The notes under the pieces were generated by a model. The model searched no databases and had not been told where the DNA came from. It worked only from the letters and a program-made list of their open reading frames with translations. From the NCBI GenBank assembly GCA_017505535.1, contig JAFVPD010000004.1, positions 19,173 through 83,172 of the forward strand: a stretch of DNA of 64,000 nucleotides, given 5' to 3'. This stretch comes from Muribaculaceae bacterium. Its GTDB lineage: Bacteria; Bacteroidota; Bacteroidia; Bacteroidales; Muribaculaceae. A program made the translations under genes and the position numbers. Below are positions 17,944 through 28,016 of the stretch, in pieces. The stretch's first letter is position 1. Every line of letters begins with the position of its first letter.

Positions 17944-18438
17944 ATGGCAAATATATCAATCATAGTAGCAGTTACTAAAAACATGGCCATTGGTCGTGGC
18001 GGTGATTTATTGTTTCACATCAGTGAGGACCTTCGCCGGTTCAAAGCATTGACCATGGGACACCCTATAATTATGGGTCGCAAGACGTTTGAATCTTTCC
18101 CTAATGGTGCATTGCCCGGCCGTAGCAACATAGTGATAACCCGACAAGTCGATTATGTTGCGAACGGAGCTGAAACGGTTGGCTCGTTGCAACAAGCAAT
18201 TGATGCCGTCGAGCAATGTGACGAGGCATTTGTGATAGGTGGAGGCGAAATATACACCCAGGCATTGCCTCACGCATCAAAATTGTACCTCACAATTATT
18301 GATGCAGATGTAGCTGATGCCGATACATTCTTCCCTCAAATCGACCCTGCGCAGTGGGAAAAGATTGAGGAGAGTGAAGTTAAACAGGACCCTCGCTCGG
18401 GTGCAACATACCGCTTCATTTGTTTATCTCGCAAATAA
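17944..18438 (+). CDS. folA: Dihydrofolate reductase
   Basis: 164 residues, normal for bacterial DHFR. It reduces dihydrofolate to tetrahydrofolate with NADPH, regenerating the cofactor consumed by the adjacent ThyA. Visible motifs are MAIGRGGDLLFHISEDLRRF (substrate side, Met20-type loop), GHPIIMGRKTFESF (NADPH binding), and FVIGGGEIYTQALP. The start lies two bases after the thyA stop. It is followed closely by tRNA-Arg. Confidence 0.97.
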   Translation: MANISIIVAVTKNMAIGRGGDLLFHISEDLRRFKALTMGHPIIMGRKTFESFPNGALPGRSNIVITRQVDYVANGAETVGSLQQAIDAVEQCDEAFVIGGGEIYTQALPHASKLYLTIIDADVADADTFFPQIDPAQWEKIEESEVKQDPRSGATYRFICLSRK

Positions 18439-18463
18439 CAAGTAACTTTGTGAGACATTTCAA

Positions 18464-18535
18464 GCCCCGATAGTTCAACGGATAGAATAGAAGTTTCCTA
18501 AACTTTTGATAGCAGTTCGATTCTGCTTCGGGGTA
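18464..18535 (+). tRNA. tRNA-Arg (anticodon CCT)
   Basis: Acceptor stem GCCCCGA pairs with TCGGGGT (one G-U at the first pair). The D-arm, the anticodon loop TTCCTAA carrying CCT, and the T-arm CAGTTCGATTCTG are present. CCA is not encoded. It begins 25 bases after the folA stop. Confidence 0.92.
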
Positions 18536-18561
18536 CTTTATTAAAGATTAAGAGATGGGAA

Positions 18562-18603
18562 AATATTAGCGGGCTGTATCTGGTACAGCCCGCTAATATT
18601 TTA
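18562..18603. terminator. Strong two-way terminator between tRNA-Arg and the PUL
   Basis: A perfect 17-base inverted repeat (18562-18578 with 18584-18600, core TAGCGGGCTGTA / TACAGCCCGCTA) with a five-base loop. It is followed by TTTT-rich sequence on both strands, so it can end the tRNA transcript from the left and the long PUL transcript from the right. Confidence 0.85.
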
Positions 18604-18624
18604 TCGTTGTAGGAACGATGATTG

Positions 18625-20100
18625 TTACTTAATAATTTGCATATTGATGAATATTTCATCGATTGCTACTTTGTTGTCGGCTTCAAATGCTACGCGATAG
18701 TATTTATTGCCATTGCATTTAAATGTGATGCAATCAATCCAAGAGTCATGCTGATCGTTGGGAAAATCAGGGACATCTTTGGTAGCGATGAGTGTGTAGC
18801 TTTTCCCGTCGTTGGAAGTGTATAAATAAACTTTGTAGGGAAATTCTATCCCTTTTTTCTTGCACTGCAAGAATCGCAATGTGATATCGTTTACATTGTC
18901 AATCGCAGGAAGGTCGATAGTGTTGTGCCCGGCTGAATACGTCACCCAATTTTTATCATTAGGGTTTTCGTCGCCCATGAGCCCATCAAACAATGCATTG
19001 TCGTTTATAGTGCAACTATTCAATGCTTTGTTGGTAAACATCGCATTCAGTGTGGGCCATCGTCCTTCATAGGCACGCCATGACTCATAATCACAAGCGG
19101 CATCTTGTGCAACATGAGGTTGAGCGATTGTGTAGGGAGTGGTATTTGAGTCCCATAAACCATATACCATAAATGAGATTATGCGTTGTGCGCCTCCTTG
19201 TGTTGCTGCTGCAAGTTGTGAAACAATGCGAGGCATAGCTGCCGGAATTAATGCCGATTGGCGGCTGTTTAATCCTTTTTCCCAAGTGAACAATTCACAA
19301 TTGGCCCACATTTCAATATTGGTTTTATCGTGAATGGCTCTCATTTTCTTCCAATTTTCTTTTAGACGTGGCATTGGAAATTCTTCTCTGACACATCCCA
19401 CCTCATCTTGATAGGCAATGATGTCAACCTTAAGTTTTTCAATCTGTTGACCAAATCGTGGATCATCAAATTTTGAGCAGAAAAACCCATAGGGCGATAT
19501 CATGGTTTTCTTGCCCGGAGTGAGTTTGTGGGCATTATCAACAAGCGAATTTACGGCTTTAACTGCGGCATCGGAGAGAATTGGGCCCAGACAATCTTCT
19601 ACCGGAAGATACCAGCCGTAGAATGATTCACGATTGCCATACAATTGAGCCAATTCGGCCATGATATCTTTTTGACGTTGAAGAATATGGGGTATCTTTA
19701 AATTGTCGTCTTGATCTTTGGCCCAACCAATGCTCATGAAAACTTTCATTCCCAATTTGTCGGCCTGGTCCATAATTGCGCATACCGGGCTTTTGCGATT
19801 GGCATCATAGCCCCATGGCATCAATTTGGAGGGATAATCGGCTTTACCCTCATTGGCGGTTGCCATGAAGATGAGATATTCGATGCCCATGTCATGCATT
19901 TCTTGCACCTTCGCTTGCCAAAAATCGGGGTCGGTATTGTCCATATATTGTGGGTTGGTGTACTTGTTGCGCACGTCTTGATAGAACAAGTTAACCCAAC
20001 TGCCTGTTATTGGCAATATATCTTGAGCAAATGAAGAAATTGCATTTGCCACAATAAATGCAGCAAATGCGATAGTTCTGATGTACCTATTCATACACAT
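18625..20100 (-). CDS. DUF4434-type putative glycosidase with C-terminal discoidin-like domain
   Basis: 491 residues. The start may be the annotated ATG or the Met at codon 3 (MNRYIRTIAF). A signal peptide ends near SSFAQ. The N-terminal two-thirds (about 25-340) look like a DUF4434 TIM-barrel: ITGSWVNLFYQDV near the start, and acidic residues in YGWYLPVEDCLG. The last 130 residues resemble a galactose-binding/F5-8C beta-sandwich (VYLYTSNDGKSYTLIA). This is the last gene of the PUL. Its annotated ATG overlaps the stop of the hexosaminidase gene (TAATG). A second DUF4434 protein sits near the other end of the locus. Enzymatic activity is unproven. Confidence 0.68.
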   Translation of the reverse strand: MCMNRYIRTIAFAAFIVANAISSFAQDILPITGSWVNLFYQDVRNKYTNPQYMDNTDPDFWQAKVQEMHDMGIEYLIFMATANEGKADYPSKLMPWGYDANRKSPVCAIMDQADKLGMKVFMSIGWAKDQDDNLKIPHILQRQKDIMAELAQLYGNRESFYGWYLPVEDCLGPILSDAAVKAVNSLVDNAHKLTPGKKTMISPYGFFCSKFDDPRFGQQIEKLKVDIIAYQDEVGCVREEFPMPRLKENWKKMRAIHDKTNIEMWANCELFTWEKGLNSRQSALIPAAMPRIVSQLAAATQGGAQRIISFMVYGLWDSNTTPYTIAQPHVAQDAACDYESWRAYEGRWPTLNAMFTNKALNSCTINDNALFDGLMGDENPNDKNWVTYSAGHNTIDLPAIDNVNDITLRFLQCKKKGIEFPYKVYLYTSNDGKSYTLIATKDVPDFPNDQHDSWIDCITFKCNGNKYYRVAFEADNKVAIDEIFINMQIIK

Positions 20101-22415
20101 TATTTTACTGTAATTTCGTCAACAAAAACAAATGCAGGGGCTCCGGCAAATGCATGCCATGAGGGGAGTGCTTTGTGGCTTTTGATGATGACATTTAAAT
20201 AACGAGTTGATTTTGGCGCAAATTTAATCTCGTGGTGAGGAGTGGCAAATTCCATCTCTTTCACTACTTCGGGGTACTCTTCCGATGCGATTAATGAATA
20301 CTCTTTGCCATCATTTGAGCCATAGATTTCAACACCTGCAGCGTCAACAACTCCATCGCATTGGAACACGCAGCAATTAAATCCTAATTCCGAAATTGAT
20401 TGTTCGCTTCCGAGATCTATAACAACATCGCAATTGTTGCCTACGAAACCAATCCATCGACCGGTGCGATAATTTGTTGTTCCGCCCATTATACCATCTA
20501 CAAGAGTTTGAGCGCCATTGAATGCATATCCGATAGCCGGAACGGTATTAAATGTTGCTTTGGTAAATGAGGCGATATTGGTGTTTATCGTATCGCAAAT
20601 AGTGCGACTCTTCACGCCATTGCTAAACGATGCAGCCTTGATGATAACATCGCTGTCAATTGTAAACGGTCCACTATATAAAGTAGAGTTTTCATCGGGC
20701 TCGTTGCCATCGGTGGTATAGCGTATTTCACGATTTTTCAATGTAGAGAAAGTCACTTCGAGTGCCTTCTTTTCAGTGTTGGGTGTGTATGTGGCATTTA
20801 CGTCGCAGAGATGTTTGGCATAGTTGTAGCCATATTTATCATATATTGCAAACATTGCAGGGATACGCTCTTTAAACGACTCATAGTCTTTGTGCTCGGG
20901 CTCGGTCCATTGCACTTCACACAAGGCGGCAAGACGTGGAAGTTCCATATATTGAACATGACTGAACGTTTTGATGTATTCAGTCCAGAGGTTACATTGA
21001 GCACCAATGACAAGTTTGGCTTGCTCTTCGTCCAACTCACTTGGAACGGGCTCAAATGAATATACTTTTTCAACGGGGGTGTATCCACCAATTGCAAAAG
21101 GCTCAAATTGAACATCTTTTGATTGATAGAAGTCAAAATAGCAATGAGTATTGGGCGATAACACCACTTTATTGCCACGTTTGGCGCCTTCAATTGCTCC
21201 GGCAATACCTTGCCATGAGAGCACAATTGCATCGGAGGGGATATCGGCTTGCAATATCTCGTCCCAACCCATCATCATGCGGCCGCGTGCTGAGATCACC
21301 TTGTATATATAGTTTGTTACATATCCTTGCAAACGATCAAATTCATTGAAACGACCTTTTGCAACGATACCTTCAGCTTTTATGCGTGCTTGGCATTTGG
21401 GGCATTCTTGCCAACGAGTTTTAGGACACTCGTCACCTCCGGCGTTGATATATTTTGAGGGGAAGATATCCATGATTTCATTAAACACATCGGCCAAGAA
21501 TGTCATGGTTGAGTCATTGCCGGCGCATAGCACCTCGGGAGTGACACCCCATTCGGTCCAAACATCATATGGACCACCGGTACATCCAAGGTGAGGATAG
21601 GCGGCAAGTGCTGAACGCATGTGACCGGGCATATCAATTTCGGGGATTACATTGATATATCTCTCAGCGGCATATTCAATAATCTCTTTGGCTTGTTCTT
21701 GAGTGTAATATCCGCTCACAGGAACTCCGTCCCATTTACCGGGATTGCGTCCGATTACTGTTTCGGTGCGCTTAGAGCCTATTTCAATCAATTTGGGGTA
21801 TTTCTTGATTTCAATGCGCCAACCTTGGTCATCGTTAAGATGCCAATGGAAGTTGTTGACGTTGTGGAGAGCAAGCATATCAATGAAGGTTTTCACCTCA
21901 TCAATAGTGTAGAAATGACGGCACACGTCAAAGTGTGCGCCACGATATTCAAATCGGGGATAGTCATATATTTCTGCTATTGGCATCTCAACGGCATCAA
22001 CAGCAGTAGTTGGCAATGACTTTCTCACTGTTTGCAATGCTCTGAACACTGCTGCGGGAGTCGCTCCGGTAATAACAACGCTGTCGGGATATACTTGCAG
22101 TTTATAGGCTTCGGGATTTTCATCGTTAAGACCTACTTGTAGCTTAATCACCTTATCTCCGCCGTCACTTAGCTCTATTCCGGTCATTTCTTGAATGTAT
22201 TGAGCAAGGAAACGAGCGTTGCGAGTCATATCCTCATCGCCGTTGTGAACGATTGAAACATTCTTGTCAAGAATGAAATGGGCTGTGGCTGTGCTATCAA
22301 CAGTAATGTTATTGGGTTGTGGTATTACATTGAAATCGGCTTTACCCATGTTTGATGTACATGAGCAGAGGGCCACACACGCCATTGGAACTAAATATTT
22401 AAATAGGGATTTCAT
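20100..22415 (-). CDS. GH20 beta-N-acetylhexosaminidase with C-terminal discoidin-like module
   Basis: 771 residues. It removes terminal beta-linked GlcNAc/GalNAc by substrate-assisted catalysis. An N-terminal lipoprotein signal has cysteines at 17 and 19 (VALCSC). A GH20b-type alpha/beta domain precedes the catalytic barrel, with HWHLNDDQGWRIEIKKYP and the catalytic Asp328-Glu329 pair in NAGGDECPKTRW. After about residue 550 come a chitobiase-type beta domain (NREIRYTTDGNEP) and an F5/8C-like domain (GYAFNGAQTLVDG). The lipid anchor lacks the acidic surface-export pattern, so a periplasm-facing site is plausible (inference). It is in the PUL between the DUF5009 gene and the DUF4434 gene. Confidence 0.94.
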   Translation of the reverse strand: MKSLFKYLVPMACVALCSCTSNMGKADFNVIPQPNNITVDSTATAHFILDKNVSIVHNGDEDMTRNARFLAQYIQEMTGIELSDGGDKVIKLQVGLNDENPEAYKLQVYPDSVVITGATPAAVFRALQTVRKSLPTTAVDAVEMPIAEIYDYPRFEYRGAHFDVCRHFYTIDEVKTFIDMLALHNVNNFHWHLNDDQGWRIEIKKYPKLIEIGSKRTETVIGRNPGKWDGVPVSGYYTQEQAKEIIEYAAERYINVIPEIDMPGHMRSALAAYPHLGCTGGPYDVWTEWGVTPEVLCAGNDSTMTFLADVFNEIMDIFPSKYINAGGDECPKTRWQECPKCQARIKAEGIVAKGRFNEFDRLQGYVTNYIYKVISARGRMMMGWDEILQADIPSDAIVLSWQGIAGAIEGAKRGNKVVLSPNTHCYFDFYQSKDVQFEPFAIGGYTPVEKVYSFEPVPSELDEEQAKLVIGAQCNLWTEYIKTFSHVQYMELPRLAALCEVQWTEPEHKDYESFKERIPAMFAIYDKYGYNYAKHLCDVNATYTPNTEKKALEVTFSTLKNREIRYTTDGNEPDENSTLYSGPFTIDSDVIIKAASFSNGVKSRTICDTINTNIASFTKATFNTVPAIGYAFNGAQTLVDGIMGGTTNYRTGRWIGFVGNNCDVVIDLGSEQSISELGFNCCVFQCDGVVDAAGVEIYGSNDGKEYSLIASEEYPEVVKEMEFATPHHEIKFAPKSTRYLNVIIKSHKALPSWHAFAGAPAFVFVDEITVK

Positions 22416-22450
22416 TATTTATAGGTATTGAAAAAGTTATTGATTCAGAT

Positions 22451-23854
22451 TTATGTGCGCCACAAGAATTTGATTTTGGTAAAGAACATTGTTACCAAAA
22501 CTGCAATCGATGTGATGATTACTCCTTGAAGGAAGCCCAACCATGGTGATGTGCCAAACACTGAAAAATAGTCCCACACTCCACACAGGAATAAAATTGG
22601 GAAGATGAGCAGATTGTCAGCTACATAGGCCACCATTGGATTTTGTCCCGACATGACGAGAAATGCTGTACCTTTATGACAACGGAAGAAATCACAAATA
22701 ACGCTGAAAAATATCAGAGTCATAAATGACAATCCCGACGTTGTGAATAGATAGGAGAATGTCACAGGGTCCTTTTTTATGCCTCCTTCATAAGGCTCGA
22801 TTGCCAACCCCATGATTATCATGAATGCTCCGATGATAAACAATTTTCTCCACAATGAGCCATACCCGGTCAAGTGTCTTAGCATCAACCAGCCGCCTAA
22901 AAGCAATGCTACATTCAATATTATATTTAGTCCCATATATCTCATATAGAGACAATATAAATTGACAATTACAATTGCAAGAGCAATAAATAGCGTTGTC
23001 CATGCTTGAGCGTTGCTTGGGGCTGATTCATCTTCGGCAACTTTGTTTTTGCGTTCCGATAACCATTTGACAAGGACTTCACCTGCAAACGCTCCGGGAA
23101 TCACTATAAACAGATATTTCAAATACAGTGGATTGTAGAACCATGTGACAGGTGTGTAACTCATGAATTTGCTTGCCCACGAATCGGGAACTGTTGCCGA
23201 AATCATTACCATGAAAAGAATCATTAAAATTGCTATGCGCAATTTTGGACGGTTATAGGTAAAGATGTACAGCAACGATGCAAATACCGCCATATTGGCA
23301 AGAATGAGGATAATGATATTACTTGTGTGCAAGTCAAATGTATATCCATTGGGATAATCAATCAGCAAAATTGCACCATAACCGATTGCCATTGCTGTCA
23401 GTTGTATCACCCATCGTAGCCAATTGGGCATCTCACATGGTATTCTCATGTAAATGGGGAATAACAATAAGAAGCAAAATATTGCAAGCCACCATGATGT
23501 TACGTCGCCACCAGTCATGTAGGGGTAGAAGTGCTGTATCAAGATTGCAAAATAGGTGAGAAGCACTCCTCGCCATAATGCCGAAAGTGACATTTTTAAT
23601 TTGCTCACACCTTTACTTAACTTTTTGCCAATGGAAAAAGGGAAAGCCGCGCCCATGGCGAAAAGAAAAGATGGGAATACCAAATCGACCCATGTCAATC
23701 CCGGTACATCGGGATTGAATGCATGAGTGGGAGGTGGTGTTTGGGCATGATACATCCAACCGGGTAGTATTCCCGCAACGATTGTTGCGCTCAACACCAT
23801 TGTGATGATAGCATATCCACGCAATGCATCTATTGACAGCGCTCTATCATTCAT
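22451..23854 (-). CDS. DUF5009/HGSNAT-like transmembrane acyltransferase
   Basis: 467 residues with about eleven to twelve predicted membrane spans and little soluble sequence. The N-terminus RALSIDALRGYAIITMVLS is the signature of the DUF5009/heparan-alpha-glucosaminide N-acetyltransferase group. Human HGSNAT moves acetyl groups across a membrane to terminal glucosamine. Bacterial members commonly sit in glycan loci, but few have been tested. Beside a hexosaminidase, an acetylesterase and an N-acyl-hexosamine epimerase, acetyl transfer to an amino sugar is a reasonable inference. Its ATG overlaps the stop of the upstream fusion gene (ATGA). Confidence 0.78.
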   Translation of the reverse strand: MNDRALSIDALRGYAIITMVLSATIVAGILPGWMYHAQTPPPTHAFNPDVPGLTWVDLVFPSFLFAMGAAFPFSIGKKLSKGVSKLKMSLSALWRGVLLTYFAILIQHFYPYMTGGDVTSWWLAIFCFLLLFPIYMRIPCEMPNWLRWVIQLTAMAIGYGAILLIDYPNGYTFDLHTSNIIILILANMAVFASLLYIFTYNRPKLRIAILMILFMVMISATVPDSWASKFMSYTPVTWFYNPLYLKYLFIVIPGAFAGEVLVKWLSERKNKVAEDESAPSNAQAWTTLFIALAIVIVNLYCLYMRYMGLNIILNVALLLGGWLMLRHLTGYGSLWRKLFIIGAFMIIMGLAIEPYEGGIKKDPVTFSYLFTTSGLSFMTLIFFSVICDFFRCHKGTAFLVMSGQNPMVAYVADNLLIFPILFLCGVWDYFSVFGTSPWLGFLQGVIITSIAVLVTMFFTKIKFLWRT

Positions 23855-26535
23855 AAGTTACCCCCTTTTTTCATTCCTTCTTCAACTTCTTTCCAAAGGT
23901 TCTTTGTGATGATGTGAACAATGTCAAACACCATCAATCCATCAGAATCTTTAATGTTTTGGGCTATTGTGCGAGAGAGGTCTTGGCGGTTGTTGTAAAA
24001 TTGATCGACTAAGATACCTCCCATGAAATCGTTGTTGCCAAGGATTTCACGAAGTTTTTGACAAGAGCCTTCTACGCAGTACCATGTGCCACTCTGAGCT
24101 TGACTATCGGTTTCGTTCCACACGGTTGTGTTGTTTTTGCGATAATCTTCAAGCGTAATGTCGGTGTAATAGTTGCCGGTTGCATAAATATCAATCAACT
24201 CGGCATACCCGTAGTTTTTATAATTAGGAGTAGCCCATTCAAAGTCTTTGCTGGGATCATATTCTTTGCTGGCAAAGTTTACGCCAACCTCATAGTATGA
24301 CGGATACCATGCGCCGGTATAGGTACAAAAATCAACATTGGGATTGGCTGCTTTCACCTCTTTGCGCGCACGAGCCATGAATTCGGTGATATTTTTTGTT
24401 CGCCATTCGGCCCAAAGCTTAGCCAATTCACCATAGACGGGTTTATAGCGTTCGCCATCTTTTTCCCATGAAAGAATATCGCCGGGGAAATTTTTTACTT
24501 TTTGGCCGATGTATTCTTCAAATTTTTTGCGGCTCAATTGAGAGAAATCGGTATTAATACCATCGTAACGCACACGGTCCAACATCAAACCATCTACATT
24601 GGGATATTTGGTGACAATTTCTTTCATGACGCTGATGATATATTTTTGATAATCCTCGTTGATGGGATTTACCATTGCGCCATATTTATGTGGACCTTTC
24701 AACTTTGTGATTGGAATAATACCCTTAACGGGGTCGTAGTAGGTTGAAGCCCATTCGGGGTGACCTTCATATACAAGTCCGCGTTCTTTGTGATTGTTAC
24801 CTGCGCAGAACACATTCATTGAGGCCAAGATTTCAAGCCCGAGTTTGTGTCCTTGTTCGATAAAGTAGCCCAAATAGTCAAATCCGGGGTGATTTTCTCC
24901 TTCCCATTCCTTGTGAATAGGAGAGATTTTACTGTCATAAAGTACCTCACCTGTGATGGGACGCAAACACACAACGGCATGGGTAAATCCGAGTGATTTT
25001 ATCTTTGAGAGATAATAGTCGATTGTGTCGGTGTTGCTGAAACGACGGAAATTGGCTTCGGCATCAAACCACATCAACGCTGGTTTTTGTGTTGCGGCAG
25101 TCTTGTGCTCTATTTTCATTTTAAATGGAGCGGCTGGAATGCCGACATTATTGAACAATGAACTTTCATAGTAATTGTGGTAGCCATATCTCACTTCTAC
25201 GGGATAGGGCACTTTTTCGCTCCACACTTTTACGACATTGCTGCTGTTGAGTATCTGTGCTTTAGCGGGATATACTTTACCTTTAAAGTCCACGAGCTCA
25301 AATCCTTGAAGTTGCTTATTTTCAGGTGTCAAACCTTTTTCTCCGCCTTTGAATCTGATCCAGTAGGTGCCATCTTCATTTTTCTCGCAACTCATAGCGA
25401 TTGGAGCCTCGCTCATGATGCCCTTGCTACCATATACATTATTGAGGGCCAAATAGGCAAATCGTTTTCCTACAGGTAATTTCTTGGGGAAATGAATAAA
25501 TAGGCTGTCTCCAAGATCTCCTGTTGTTACCATTCCGGTGTTGCTGACTTCGGCAAGCATATCGTTTTGTACTTGGCGGAAATCGGCCCACAAGGTTTTT
25601 TCGCAACCCATATCTTTCCATGGTGCTAATTGGGCATAATAGAATGGAAGACTATCATTGTTAAACAATTTGCGCCAATCATTGACCATGGCAGGGAATA
25701 ATTTGCTATATAGCTTGGCATCGGGTGTGTTAGCCTCTCCTTGATACCATAGCACTCCGGCAATTGGGAAACCTTTCCATGGATTAACCATCGCATTCCA
25801 CAACAATGTGGGAGTGCCTTGAAGCCAACCAAAATCTTTTTCTGTTCCGTTTATGTTTGGAAGTTTGATATCGGGGAATTGGTTTGAGAATGTCTCGCGA
25901 GGCATCCAAGCTTGTATCGTTGACATGCTCCACGCACATTGAATGATTCCGACAGGTACATCTAATGACTTTTCGAGTTGTTCGGCAAAGACATATCCAA
26001 CTGCACTGAATTCTGAAACAACGTCAGATGTAGGCAATTCCCATTTTGCATTTGGGATATCATTGAGTGGAGTTGTTGACCACGCATTTTCTTGGCGGAA
26101 AAGGCGTATGTTGCGTTGGCTGTTGGCTTCGGCAATCATTTCTTGCGAGCCATCAACTGGCTGACCTGTAAATCCTCGCAATGGCATCTCCATGTTGGAT
26201 TGACCTGAACACAGCCACACTTCTCCTATATAGATATTCTTTAGTGTTTTGACATCTCCATCTGAAACAACAATGTCAAACGGACCACCATAGGCAGGTG
26301 TCAAAACATCAGTGGCCCAATTTCCGTTTTCATCAGACTTTGTGCTTACTTTTTTATTGTTCCAACTTGTCTCAACTGTAACTTTTGCGTTTGGTTTTGC
26401 TGTGCCACGAAATGTTACAGCCGAATTTTGCTGCAATACCATATTGTCATTAAAAAATGACGGCATAGTAATTTCAGCTTCAGAGGCTATTGCTGAAATT
26501 AAAAATAATGATGCTAAAGCTGTTCTTATTCTCAT
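23851..26535 (-). CDS. Fusion: sialate O-acetylesterase (SGNH) plus family-10-like glycosidase
   Basis: 894 residues, about twice the length of either family alone. A signal peptide ends near ASEAE. Residues 20-490 are a sialate 9-O-acetylesterase-type SGNH hydrolase: nucleophile Ser113 in CSGQSNMEMPL, QCAWSMSTIQAWMP, GVLWYQGEANT and the acidic/His block GDLGDSLFIHFPKK. Residues 505-885 form a glycosyl-hydrolase-like-10 (PF02638-type) barrel: LMWFDAEANFRRF, VDGLMLDRVRYDG, FCTYTGAWYPSYY. The second half is clearly paralogous to the separate protein at 28017-29396. The reading frame is continuous, so the fusion is real in this sequence. It suggests coupled de-O-acetylation and glycan cleavage. 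Confidence 0.85.
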   Translation of the reverse strand: MRIRTALASLFLISAIASEAEITMPSFFNDNMVLQQNSAVTFRGTAKPNAKVTVETSWNNKKVSTKSDENGNWATDVLTPAYGGPFDIVVSDGDVKTLKNIYIGEVWLCSGQSNMEMPLRGFTGQPVDGSQEMIAEANSQRNIRLFRQENAWSTTPLNDIPNAKWELPTSDVVSEFSAVGYVFAEQLEKSLDVPVGIIQCAWSMSTIQAWMPRETFSNQFPDIKLPNINGTEKDFGWLQGTPTLLWNAMVNPWKGFPIAGVLWYQGEANTPDAKLYSKLFPAMVNDWRKLFNNDSLPFYYAQLAPWKDMGCEKTLWADFRQVQNDMLAEVSNTGMVTTGDLGDSLFIHFPKKLPVGKRFAYLALNNVYGSKGIMSEAPIAMSCEKNEDGTYWIRFKGGEKGLTPENKQLQGFELVDFKGKVYPAKAQILNSSNVVKVWSEKVPYPVEVRYGYHNYYESSLFNNVGIPAAPFKMKIEHKTAATQKPALMWFDAEANFRRFSNTDTIDYYLSKIKSLGFTHAVVCLRPITGEVLYDSKISPIHKEWEGENHPGFDYLGYFIEQGHKLGLEILASMNVFCAGNNHKERGLVYEGHPEWASTYYDPVKGIIPITKLKGPHKYGAMVNPINEDYQKYIISVMKEIVTKYPNVDGLMLDRVRYDGINTDFSQLSRKKFEEYIGQKVKNFPGDILSWEKDGERYKPVYGELAKLWAEWRTKNITEFMARARKEVKAANPNVDFCTYTGAWYPSYYEVGVNFASKEYDPSKDFEWATPNYKNYGYAELIDIYATGNYYTDITLEDYRKNNTTVWNETDSQAQSGTWYCVEGSCQKLREILGNNDFMGGILVDQFYNNRQDLSRTIAQNIKDSDGLMVFDIVHIITKNLWKEVEEGMKKGGNL

Positions 26536-26537
26536 AA

Positions 26538-28004
26538 TTATTCTTTTGTCGGGTTTATATCTTGCGTGTAAATGTTTCCAAAGCGGTCAGTTACCTTTAC
26601 TTGTAGTTTTGCATTTGGATTCTTTGGAGTGGCACGGAACATGTGGTCGTTCTTGGTTGGATAAATCCAATCATATTTTACTTTACTACGATCGCTACAT
26701 AAAATCTTTGTGTATTGGTCATATCCGCTGAACTTAGTCATATCGGCTGTTTTTTTGCCATCTTCAAATAATTCAACTTTCCATTTTGAATCATAATTCC
26801 ACACATTAACAACTACATCAGTGGGGAAATCATCATCTTGGCCAACGCCATAGACGCGCATTTGATAGTTGCGGTCATATTCAGCGCCCTTGTAGTACCA
26901 TTCAACCTGGTTTTGATCAACTTCATACACTGCATATCCTCGTGGAGTGCCATCTAAACATTCCGGGATTTGCCACCATGTGCCACAAGCCGAGGCTGTG
27001 TTGTGTTCCATGATCTTGTCACCGAATTCCATGTTGAGGTTATAGTGCATGTGTCCGGTGATAATATGAGTCTCGTGTGATTTAAACAATTGGTGCAATG
27101 CTCGAGCATTCACTGTTTGGTCGGCGATAGAGAAATAGTCATATTTAAATTGTTGTGTCTCATTGGTTAATTGAGATGGAATGTGCATGACAATAAATAT
27201 GAGATTATCCTTCGGAACGAGTGCTAAATCTTGCTCAAGCCAAGCAAAAGTTTTTTCATCGACATATCCCATGTAGAAATAGTCGCGTCCTATAAAAAAG
27301 TTGTTATTCAAGACAATATAATGAGCCTTTCCCTTATTAAATGAGTAAACGGTGGGACCAAAATATTTCTCAAAAGTGTGATATGATGTCTCGTGTGAGC
27401 GTCCATAATAGTCCATGTCATGATTCCCTATTGCGCGATACATGGGGATTTCCAAGTTTGAAACTGCGTCAATATAATTGGGGTATAGAAAGGGGCTATC
27501 GCCTACAATATCGCCACAATCAAGTCCAAAAACATCGCCATTAATGGCGTCGATTGTTTTGCGGCAGTCCTCAACAACTGTTTTATATTGTTTGATGTCG
27601 GCAGTTGAGGTTACCTGCACATCTGAGTGAACAACAAATGTGTGTTTGTCGTCGTTGTGTTTATTTTTTGTCAACTTGAAGTCGTAAGTTGTTTTATCTC
27701 CCTCCAAAAGTTGATAAAATTGGGGTATTGTTTTGTCTTTAACCGATACTACATAGCCCGCCGGGGTTGTAATATATACAAAACGTGAGTCAACCGGTGT
27801 GCTGATTGAGTAAAAACCATTTTCGTCGGTTGTAACAATGTGTTGGCCATCGGTTACAGCTACATTGGCAATGGGATTTTCTCCATCGCTGACTGTACCG
27901 CTAATTACGCGTGTATCAAGACCTTGCGCCCATACACTGAGTGTTGTTGTTGATAACAATGTAGCAAGCACGAAGCTTGCTACATTGGATTTTAGTACTT
28001 TCAT
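26538..28004 (-). CDS. Calcineurin-like phosphoesterase with N- and C-terminal beta domains
   Basis: 488 residues. A signal peptide ends near SVWAQG. Residues 30-115 are a transthyretin/carboxypeptidase-regulatory-like beta domain (VISGTVSDGENPIANVAVTD). The metallophosphoesterase core follows with the metal-binding motifs HSDVQ, GLDCGDIVGD, GNHDMDYY, MHIPSQ and ITGHMHYN. A C-terminal domain occupies about 385-488, the three-part build known for this Bacteroidetes group. It would hydrolyse phosphomono- or diesters outside the cytoplasm; substrate unknown. Two bases separate it from the fusion gene and twelve from the family-10-like gene upstream. Its neighbour, a phosphodiester glycosidase, makes a phosphate-containing glycan likely. 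Confidence 0.9.
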   Translation of the reverse strand: MKVLKSNVASFVLATLLSTTTLSVWAQGLDTRVISGTVSDGENPIANVAVTDGQHIVTTDENGFYSISTPVDSRFVYITTPAGYVVSVKDKTIPQFYQLLEGDKTTYDFKLTKNKHNDDKHTFVVHSDVQVTSTADIKQYKTVVEDCRKTIDAINGDVFGLDCGDIVGDSPFLYPNYIDAVSNLEIPMYRAIGNHDMDYYGRSHETSYHTFEKYFGPTVYSFNKGKAHYIVLNNNFFIGRDYFYMGYVDEKTFAWLEQDLALVPKDNLIFIVMHIPSQLTNETQQFKYDYFSIADQTVNARALHQLFKSHETHIITGHMHYNLNMEFGDKIMEHNTASACGTWWQIPECLDGTPRGYAVYEVDQNQVEWYYKGAEYDRNYQMRVYGVGQDDDFPTDVVVNVWNYDSKWKVELFEDGKKTADMTKFSGYDQYTKILCSDRSKVKYDWIYPTKNDHMFRATPKNPNAKLQVKVTDRFGNIYTQDINPTKE

Positions 28005-28016
28005 TAATTAAATCTT

